NCBI GenBank assembly: GCA_964575715.1
Contig: CAZNSG010000222.1
Span: 1 to 28,459 of the forward strand
From: PNAI01 sp964575715
Lineage (GTDB): Bacteria; Pseudomonadota; Alphaproteobacteria; Rhizobiales; Xanthobacteraceae
Direction of reading: 5' to 3'
Length of the DNA: 28,459 nucleotides
The notes below the pieces were generated by a model. It was not told the DNA's origin and ran no database searches. It saw nothing but the letters and a program-made list of their open reading frames with translations. Shown here piece by piece: positions 23,037 to 28,459 of the stretch. Position 1 is the first letter of the stretch. Each line of letters begins with the position of its first letter. The position numbers and the translations under genes were made by a program.

Positions 23037-24074
23037 ATGCCGCTTCCGTTACTCCCCACCTCGCTCGTAGGCTCCTACGCCCAGCCGGAATGGCTGATCG
23101 ACCGGAAAAAACTCGCGGGTCGCTTTCCGCCGCGCGTGCGCGCCAAGGAATTGTGGCGGGTGGCGCCGGAATGGCTGGAGCAGGCGCAGGACGATGCCAC
23201 GCTGCTTGCGATCCGCGAACAGGAGCGCGCCGGGCTCGACATCGTCACCGACGGCGAGATGCGGCGCGAGAGCTATTCCAATCGCTTTGCCACCGCGCTT
23301 GAAGGCGTCGACATCGATAATCCCGGCACCGCGCTCGACCGCTCCGGCCATCCCAATCCGGTGCCGCGGGTGACCGGCAAGGTGCGCCGCAAGTTTCCGG
23401 TCGAAGTGCGCGACGTGCAGTTTCTGCGCGCCAACACAACGCGCATCATCAAGATGACGGTGCCCGGCCCGTTCACCATGGCGCAGCAGGCGCAGAACGA
23501 TTTCTACCAGGACGAAGATGAAATGGCGCTCGACTATGCCGCCGCGGTCAACGCCGAGATCAAGGATCTGTTCGCCGCCGGCGCCGACATCGTGCAAATC
23601 GATGAGCCCTACATGCAGGCGCGGCCGGAGAAGGCGCGCAAGTTCGGGCTCAAGGCGCTCAATGCCGCACTCGATGGCGTCAAGGGTACGACCGCGGTGC
23701 ACATCTGCTTTGGCTATGCCGCCATCATCCATGTGCGGCCTTCAGGCTATTCGTTCCTGCCCGAGCTTGCCAGTTCGCCGGTCCAGCAGGTGTCGATCGA
23801 GACCGCGCAGTCGAAACTCGATTGTTCGGTGCTGCAAAAACTGCCGGGCAAGACAATCATCCTCGGCACGCTCGACCTTTCCGACATGAAAGTGGAGACG
23901 CTGGAAACGGTGGCCGCGCGCATCCGACGCGCGCTGCCGCATGTGCCGGCGGAGCGCATCGTGGTGGCGCCCGATTGCGGGCTGAAATACCTGCCGCGCG
24001 AGATCGCCTTCGGCAAGATGTGCGCCATGGTAGAGGGCGCCAGGATCGTGCGGGGCGAATTGGGAGCCGCCTAG
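23037..24074 (+). CDS. Second single-domain MetE-like zinc protein
   Basis: 345 residues, again only the catalytic barrel of the MetE family. The start PLLPTSLVGSYAQPEWL is typical. Zinc ligands are conserved: His222 and Cys224 (VHICFGY), Glu255 (VSIETA) and Cys314 (APDCGLKYLP). VPGPFTMAQQAQNDFY and DIVQIDEPYMQ are further family blocks. It differs clearly from the 388-residue member at 8948-10114, so they are distant paralogues, probably with different methyl or alkyl donors. The ATG has only a weak upstream ribosome site. Downstream lies repeat B2 and then the convergent dehydratase gene. Other possible roles: core methionine synthase variant, or thiol S-alkylation. Confidence 0.87.
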   Translation: MPLPLLPTSLVGSYAQPEWLIDRKKLAGRFPPRVRAKELWRVAPEWLEQAQDDATLLAIREQERAGLDIVTDGEMRRESYSNRFATALEGVDIDNPGTALDRSGHPNPVPRVTGKVRRKFPVEVRDVQFLRANTTRIIKMTVPGPFTMAQQAQNDFYQDEDEMALDYAAAVNAEIKDLFAAGADIVQIDEPYMQARPEKARKFGLKALNAALDGVKGTTAVHICFGYAAIIHVRPSGYSFLPELASSPVQQVSIETAQSKLDCSVLQKLPGKTIILGTLDLSDMKVETLETVAARIRRALPHVPAERIVVAPDCGLKYLPREIAFGKMCAMVEGARIVRGELGAA

Positions 24075-24088
24075 AGGGATTCTGCTCC

Positions 24089-24256
24089 GCCCTCATCCTG
24101 AGGAGTCCGAGCGAAGCGAGGGCGTCTCGAAGGACGAGGGCGGCCTACCGATCTCGGGTTTACCCGAGATCGGCATTATGATGCAGTGCGCAAGTCGGCT
24201 ATAGCCGACTTGCGGTGCTTCGAGACGCGCACTTCGTGCGCTCCTCAGCATGAGGC
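24089..24256. repeat. Repeat B2: second copy of the double-palindrome element
   Basis: Same plan and orientation as B1. The outer arms begin cctcatcctgagg and end cctcagcatgagg. The first inner palindrome, 24148-24173, has one central change relative to B1 (12-base arms). The second, 24189-24214, is the same perfect 26-bp palindrome as in B1. It fills the 197-base gap between two convergent genes and could terminate transcription on both strands. Confidence 0.85.
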
Positions 24257-24271
24257 TATGAGAGATCGGCG

Positions 24272-25969
24272 CTACTTCGTCCCCGCCAGAAAATCGAAAT
24301 CGCAGCCCTTCTCGGCTTGCGTGACGCGCTCGACATAGAGCCGCGCATAGCCGCGCTTGGGCTTTGCCGGCGGCTGCCATTGCGCGCGTCGGCGCGCCAG
24401 TTCCGCATCGTCGACCTTGAGTTCCAGGCGGCGGACGCCGGCGTCGAGGCGGATCATGTCGCCGTCCTTGACCAGGGCGAGCGGGCCGCCGGCCGCGGCC
24501 TCGGGACTTATGTGCAGCACCACGGTGCCAAAGGCGGTGCCGCTCATGCGCGCATCGGAAATGCGCACCATGTCGGTGACGCCCTTGGAGCCAAGTTTCT
24601 TGGGAATCGGCAGCGCGCCGGCTTCCGGCATGCCGGGCGCGCCAACGGGACCGGCGTTGCGCAAGACCATGACCGTGTCGGGCGTCACCGGCAGCGCAGG
24701 ATCATCGATGCGGCGCGCCAGATCGTCGAGCGAGTCGAACACCAGTGCCGCCCCTTCGTGCGTGCACAGCCGCTTGGTCGCGGATGCGAGCTTGATCGCA
24801 GCCCCTTGCGGGGCGAGGTTGCCGGATAAAATCGCAATCGCTTCACTCGCCACCAGTGGATTGTCGAGCGGCCGAATCACCTTGTCGTCCACATAGACTG
24901 GCCAGCGCGCGATCACGTCGGCTAGCGTCTCGCCATTCACCGTGCGGGCGGAAAGGTCGAGGTGCTCGCGCAGCCGCCGCCACAGCGCCGGCAGGCCGCC
25001 GCCGGCGTGGAAGTCTTCCATGAAGCCTGCACCGGCGGGCTTGAGATCGAGCAAGACGGGAGTCTGCCGCCCGACGCGGTCGAGTTCGGCGAGGTCGTAG
25101 TTCAGCCCGGCGCGCCCGGCGATGGCGGCAAGATGGACCAGCGCATTGGTCGAGCCCGAGGTGGCTTGCAGCACGACCGAGGCATTGCGCAGCGCGGCTG
25201 GCGTCAAGATCTGGCGCGGCGTCGGGCCGCCAGCCATGGCCATAGCCACCGCGCGCGTGCCGGTCGCTTCCGCGAGCCGCACGCGGTCGGAGGAAACCGC
25301 CGGCGCGGTGGCGGCGCCCGGCAGCGTAAAGCCCAGCGTCTCGGCGAGGCAGGCCATGGTGGAGGCGGTGCCCATGACCATGCAGGTGCCCGACGTCGGC
25401 ATGAGCTGGTCGTGGGCGCGATCGAGATTGGGCCCATCGAGCGAGCCGGCGCGATAGGCCGCCCACAGCCGGCGGCAATCGGTGCAGGCGCCAAGCCGCG
25501 TGCCTTCGTGCCGGCCGGCGAGCATGGAACCGACCGGGATCACAATCGCCGGCATGTCGGCGCTGATGGCGCCCATCAGCTCGGCGGGAATGGTCTTGTC
25601 GCAGCCGCCGATCAGCACCACCGCATCGAGCGGGAGCGCCGCGATCATTTCCTCCACGTCCATCGCCATCAGGTTGCGCAGCAGCATCGAGGTCGGGAAC
25701 GAAAACGCTTCGTGCAGCGAGATGGTCGGGAATATGAACGGCAGCCCGCCGGCCAGCCGCACCCCGCGCGCGACCGCCTCGGCGACCTGGGGGGCGGTCT
25801 TGTGGCAGGGCTTGAAGTCGGAGGCGGTCGAGAGCACGCCGACGATCGGCCGTTCCAGCGCCTCGTCGGTGAAGCCCGCGCCTTTCAGGAACCCTCGGCG
25901 CAGGAACAGCGCGAATTCCTCGTCGCCGTATTGCGTGAGGCGCGACCGCAGACCTTTTGCCTTTTTCAT
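24272..25969 (-). CDS. IlvD/Edd-family dehydratase (sugar-acid or dihydroxyacid type)
   Basis: 565 residues. Iron-sulfur cysteines are at Cys55 (DFKPCH), Cys123 (GGCDKT) and Cys196 (TSGTCMVMGTAST); Lys125 in GGCDKT corresponds to the carbamylated magnesium-binding lysine. The C-terminal swivelling domain has KKLGSKGVTDMVRISDARMSGTAFGTVVLHISPEAA. The family removes water from 2,3-dihydroxyacids or aldonates such as L-arabinonate or D-xylonate. The sequence pattern (LFLRRGFLKGAGFTDE at the start, PPAKPKRGYARLYVERVTQAEKGCDFDFL at the end) points to the sugar-acid dehydratase branch, not biosynthetic IlvD. GAGGGAA precedes the ATG. It is divergent from the GNAT gene and convergent with the MetE-like gene. 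Confidence 0.9.
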   Translation of the reverse strand: MKKAKGLRSRLTQYGDEEFALFLRRGFLKGAGFTDEALERPIVGVLSTASDFKPCHKTAPQVAEAVARGVRLAGGLPFIFPTISLHEAFSFPTSMLLRNLMAMDVEEMIAALPLDAVVLIGGCDKTIPAELMGAISADMPAIVIPVGSMLAGRHEGTRLGACTDCRRLWAAYRAGSLDGPNLDRAHDQLMPTSGTCMVMGTASTMACLAETLGFTLPGAATAPAVSSDRVRLAEATGTRAVAMAMAGGPTPRQILTPAALRNASVVLQATSGSTNALVHLAAIAGRAGLNYDLAELDRVGRQTPVLLDLKPAGAGFMEDFHAGGGLPALWRRLREHLDLSARTVNGETLADVIARWPVYVDDKVIRPLDNPLVASEAIAILSGNLAPQGAAIKLASATKRLCTHEGAALVFDSLDDLARRIDDPALPVTPDTVMVLRNAGPVGAPGMPEAGALPIPKKLGSKGVTDMVRISDARMSGTAFGTVVLHISPEAAAGGPLALVKDGDMIRLDAGVRRLELKVDDAELARRRAQWQPPAKPKRGYARLYVERVTQAEKGCDFDFLAGTK

Positions 25970-25990
25970 GAAATTCCCTCAGCACACTTT

Positions 25991-26070
25991 CTTTACCCCT
26001 CCCCGCAAGCGGGGAGGGGGAACCGGCATTGCTCCGGGGACTTCGGTACGAAGTCAATAAGCCAATGCCG
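25991..26070. repeat. Repeat D2: GC-rich palindrome and adjoining hairpin in a divergent promoter region
   Basis: A 24-base palindrome (arms cccctccccgc / gcggggagggg, two-base centre) spans 25996-26019, similar in composition to D1. After it, gacttcg-gta-cgaagtc at 26039-26055 forms a second hairpin, enclosed by cggcattg (26024-26031) and caatgccg (26063-26070). It lies in the 190-base gap between the divergent dehydratase and GNAT genes, so the start regions of both are close to it. Confidence 0.65.
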
Positions 26071-26159
26071 CATGACCGGGCTGAGCGAGGGGGAAATCCG
26101 ACAGAGGGGAAAATACGAGCTTGCGCGGTCGGGGCAGGGGATAGATATTTCGCGCCGAG

Positions 26160-26684
26160 ATGTCGGCCCTTGCCCACGATTCGAGCCTTCTTGTTCGCCT
26201 CGGCATATCCGCCGATCTTGATGCATTGCTCGCGCTCGAGCGCGCAGCCTTCACCACCGATCGCCTGTCTCGCCGCAGCTTCCAGCGCTTTATGACTTCG
26301 CCGAATGCCGCCCTGATCGTTGCCGCGGCGGGTAGCCGAATCGCCGGCTATGCGCTGGCTCTGTTCCGGCCGCGCAGCGCGATTGCCCGGCTCTATTCGA
26401 TTGCGGTGGCGCCGGCTCACGCGGGGCGCGGCGTCGGTCCCATGCTGCTTGCGGCCGCTGAGGTGGCGGCGTTGCGGCGCGCCTGCACCGCACTGCGGCT
26501 TGAGGTGCATGAAGCCAATGCCGCAGCGATCAACCGGTACCGCAAGTCGGGGTATTGCATGTTCGGACGGCATCTCAGTTATTACGACGATAGCGGTAAT
26601 GCGCTCCGGTTCGAGAAACGGCTTGCCGTGTCATCCACCGCGGCCAAAGATTCCTCTTCACCTGCCGCTTCAGTTGCAGGATGA
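26160..26684 (+). CDS. GNAT-family N-acetyltransferase (RimI-like)
   Basis: 174 residues. The acetyl-CoA pyrophosphate loop is in AVAPAHAGRGVGPMLLAAAE, preceded by the beta-strand RLYSIAV and followed by LRLEVHEANAAAINRYRKSGY, all typical of RimI-like GNAT enzymes. The tail after residue 155 is low-complexity and Ser/Ala-rich. It is followed after 174 bases by a RimK-like ATP-grasp gene. GNAT plus RLAN/RimK-like ligase is a recurrent pair in alpha- and gammaproteobacteria and may make or modify a small peptide, but the substrate is unknown. Confidence 0.85.
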   Translation: MSALAHDSSLLVRLGISADLDALLALERAAFTTDRLSRRSFQRFMTSPNAALIVAAAGSRIAGYALALFRPRSAIARLYSIAVAPAHAGRGVGPMLLAAAEVAALRRACTALRLEVHEANAAAINRYRKSGYCMFGRHLSYYDDSGNALRFEKRLAVSSTAAKDSSSPAASVAG

Positions 26685-26727
26685 TGGCGGCGGCCGAACC
26701 TAAGTCACCTGAGTCCATGGCCCCACC

Positions 26728-26769
26728 CCAGGCGGCAGAACAAGTTTCGTTCTTCCCCTCGCTGCCTGG
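26728..26769 (+). promoter_or_regulatory. Interrupted hairpin in the leader of the RimK-like gene
   Basis: ccaggcggc pairs with gctgcctgg (8 of 9), and agaac with gttct, with a 7-base loop and a 7-base bulge. It is followed by gaaaaatgc, without a U-tract. It lies in the 174-base gap (26685-26858) and may be a leader structure or weak terminator. Nothing else is seen in this gap. Confidence 0.3.
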
Positions 26770-26858
26770 AAAAATGCGGTATCTGCGACCCCGTTCGAAC
26801 GTATGACAGGCTCAAATTTCAATTGTTGGTTGGCTGTCCTTGCGAAAGGGCCCCTGCG

Positions 26859-28319
26859 ATGAGCGGGTGGGTCATCCTCGTCGACAATCCCAAGGACTTC
26901 CCCAACGCCGACACCCCGCACAAGGTGATTACGACGAGCGATTATCTCGCCCGTCCCCGGCTGTTCGAACTGGGTCGGCCCAAGCTGCTCAATCTTTCAC
27001 GCTCCTATGCCTATCAATCGAAGGGCTATTACGCCTCGCTGCTGGCCGAGGCCCGCGGCCACCGTATCGTGCCCACCGTCGAGACCATGCTCGAGCTGCG
27101 CGAGGTCAAGCTCTACGAGCACGCGCTGCCCGAACTCGAGGACGACCTCAACCGCTGCGCCCGGCGCGTCGATTTCCAGCCCGAGGGCGAGTACAAGTTC
27201 CTGGTTTGCTTCGGCATCGCCGGCGACCCCCGGTTTGAATCGTTCGGGCGCCTGCTGTTCGACTGGTTCCGCTGTCCGGCGCTGGAAATCACGGTGGAAC
27301 CGGGATCGTGGCTCTCCATCACCCGCATCCGGCCGCGCAACCTCAATCGGCTCGTCAATGGCGATGCCGATTTCTTCCGCCAGGCCCTGCACCAGCACAC
27401 CAAGCGTGACTGGCGCGACGCCAAGGCCCGCTCGGTGCCCAAATACGACCTGGCGGTGCTCTACGATCCGGACGAGAAGATGCCGCCGTCCTCCTCCGAT
27501 TCGATCAAGCATTTCGCCCGCATTGCCGAACGCCAGTCGATCGACGTCGAGCCGATCACCCGCCGCCAGCTCGCCGAGCTCGCCGAATTCGACGGCCTGT
27601 TCATCCGCGAGACCACCTCGATCGATAATCATACCTACCGCTTCGCGCGCCGCGCCTGGCAGGAGGGCATGCCGGTCATCGACGACCCGATTTCGATGAT
27701 CCGCTGCACCAACAAGGTGTTCCTGATGGAGCTGCTCAGCTCCAATCAAGTGCCCACCCCGCCGACCGTGATCCTCCCCGAGGGCGGCGATCTCACCAAG
27801 GCGATGGATGAACTAGGGCTGCCGCTTGTCGTCAAGATTCCGGACGGCTCGTTTTCGCGCGGCGTGCATAAGGTCAACAGTGCGGAAGAATTCAAGCGCA
27901 TCACCGAAGAGCTGTTCGAGGAGACCGATCTCCTGCTGACGCAGAAATTTCTGCCGACCGAGTTCGACTGGCGCGTCGGCATCCTCGCGGGCGAGCCGCT
28001 GTTCGTTTGCCAATACCGCATGGCGCGCGGTCATTGGCAGGTTGTGAAATATCGCGCGGACGGCTCCTCGCATGAAGGCGGATTCCGCGCCTTCGATCTC
28101 GACCAGGCGCCGCGCGAGGTGATGGACATCGCGGTGCGCGCGGCAAAGCCGATCGGGGAAGGCTTCTACGGCGTCGATCTCAAGCAGACCGACCGCGGCA
28201 TCGTGGTGATGGAAGTCAACGACAATCCCAATCTCGAACACGGCATCGAGGATAGCGTGGGCAAGGACGAGATCTGGATTCGCATTCTCAAGTGGTTCAT
28301 TGAGCGGTTTGAGAAGTAA
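26859..28319 (+). CDS. RimK-like ATP-grasp ligase with RLAN N-terminal domain
   Basis: 486 residues from the ATG at 26859, chosen because AAGGG lies eight bases upstream; a 12-codon longer frame has no ribosome site. The N-terminal half (WVILVDNPKDFPNADTPHKVITTSDYL ...) is the RLAN domain found only before RimK-like ATP-grasp modules. The C-terminal ATP-grasp has Lys326 (VVKIPDG), the glycine loop SFSRG (331-335), KFLPTEFDWRVGIL and metal ligands in Glu452-Asn454 (MEVNDNP). ATP-grasp ligases of this kind join a carboxylate to an amine, as RimK adds glutamate to ribosomal protein S6. The partner here is likely a small metabolite or peptide, in line with the GNAT gene upstream. Confidence 0.9.
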   Translation: MSGWVILVDNPKDFPNADTPHKVITTSDYLARPRLFELGRPKLLNLSRSYAYQSKGYYASLLAEARGHRIVPTVETMLELREVKLYEHALPELEDDLNRCARRVDFQPEGEYKFLVCFGIAGDPRFESFGRLLFDWFRCPALEITVEPGSWLSITRIRPRNLNRLVNGDADFFRQALHQHTKRDWRDAKARSVPKYDLAVLYDPDEKMPPSSSDSIKHFARIAERQSIDVEPITRRQLAELAEFDGLFIRETTSIDNHTYRFARRAWQEGMPVIDDPISMIRCTNKVFLMELLSSNQVPTPPTVILPEGGDLTKAMDELGLPLVVKIPDGSFSRGVHKVNSAEEFKRITEELFEETDLLLTQKFLPTEFDWRVGILAGEPLFVCQYRMARGHWQVVKYRADGSSHEGGFRAFDLDQAPREVMDIAVRAAKPIGEGFYGVDLKQTDRGIVVMEVNDNPNLEHGIEDSVGKDEIWIRILKWFIERFEK

Positions 28320-28332
28320 TATACCCAAGTGC

Positions 28333-28459
28333 CTACGGAATCCCGTTTGTTGGCGCTCCGATGAAGTGGAATTTTGGGGTGAGGAGTTTTTCAAGTTCCT
28401 CTTTCCAGCCGCCGACATTTGCGAAGAATTCATTGAACGCGGCGCGGAAGGCGGCCAGC
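28333..28459 (-). CDS. Possible C-terminal end of an unidentified gene (partial)
   Basis: Reading the minus strand from the window edge gives 41 codons and a TAG at 28333-28335. The peptide (ending KLLTPKFHFIGAPTNGIP, preceded by FNEFFANVGGWKEELE) has an ordinary protein composition with aromatic and charged residues. The plus strand is also open from an ATG at 28362, but that product is Ser-rich and less protein-like. No family is recognised, and the call rests on composition only. Confidence 0.4.
   Translation of the reverse strand, partial: LAAFRAAFNEFFANVGGWKEELEKLLTPKFHFIGAPTNGIP

Noticed and set aside
25996..26055. Rho-independent terminator for the dehydratase or GNAT gene
   Set aside because: It lies upstream of both divergent genes, not at their ends, and has no U-tract.

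Overview
The window looks like a chromosomal segment of a high-GC alphaproteobacterium of the order Hyphomicrobiales, closest in style to the Bradyrhizobium / Rhodopseudomonas / Xanthobacteraceae group. I base this on codon choice, a ChvA/NdvA-type glucan exporter, LivKHMGF-type transport tied to an aryl-CoA ligase, and several families of intergenic palindromic repeats that I recognise from such genomes. This is inference from style; no rRNA or marker gene is present.

Layout. 1-803 (-): N-terminal two thirds of a ChvA/NdvA-like ABC exporter. 941-1975 (-): an orphan NitT/TauT-type substrate-binding protein. 2311-5424 (+): bifunctional PutA. 5605-7482 (+): a small secreted protein, a palindromic repeat, a YqaA/DedA membrane protein and a secreted helical protein. 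7524-10114 (-): an M24 pita-bread protein and a single-domain MetE-like zinc protein. 10342-16918 (+): a benzoate-CoA-ligase-like enzyme and a complete branched-chain-type ABC importer (binding protein, two permeases, two ATPases). 17036-17860 (+): an alpha/beta hydrolase. 17956-19164 (-): a serine/alanine-glyoxylate-type aminotransferase. 19317-22397 (+): a fused FAD / iron-sulfur 2-hydroxyacid dehydrogenase. 22427-22993 (+): a BrnT/BrnA-type toxin-antitoxin pair whose toxin is frameshifted. 23037-24074 (+): a second MetE-like protein. 24272-25969 (-): an IlvD/Edd-family dehydratase. 26160-28319 (+): a GNAT acetyltransferase and a RimK-like ATP-grasp ligase. The last 127 bases may hold the tail of another minus-strand gene.

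How the genes may work together. The stretch from 7.5 to 26 kb reads as a catabolic island. An organic acid or acylated compound would be imported by the LivKHMGF-type system and activated by the CoA ligase. A hydrolase, an M24 protein, an aminotransferase, a hydroxyacid dehydrogenase and a dehydratase are available for further steps. Two single-domain MetE-like proteins with intact zinc ligands sit at either side, which suggests a methyl- or alkyl-group transfer to a thiol. No transcriptional regulator is encoded in the window. The substrate cannot be read from sequence, and the island may be several independent units.

The most unusual signals are: (1) a GC-rich palindromic repeat embedded in frame in the FAD/Fe-S dehydrogenase, adding about 45-55 residues between domains; (2) mosaic repeats in which one family appears to be another with two perfect 26-bp palindromes placed in its loop; (3) an M24 protein with Cys where the second metal-binding Asp should be; (4) the one-base frameshift in the BrnT-like toxin; (5) the paired MetE-like proteins in a catabolic setting.
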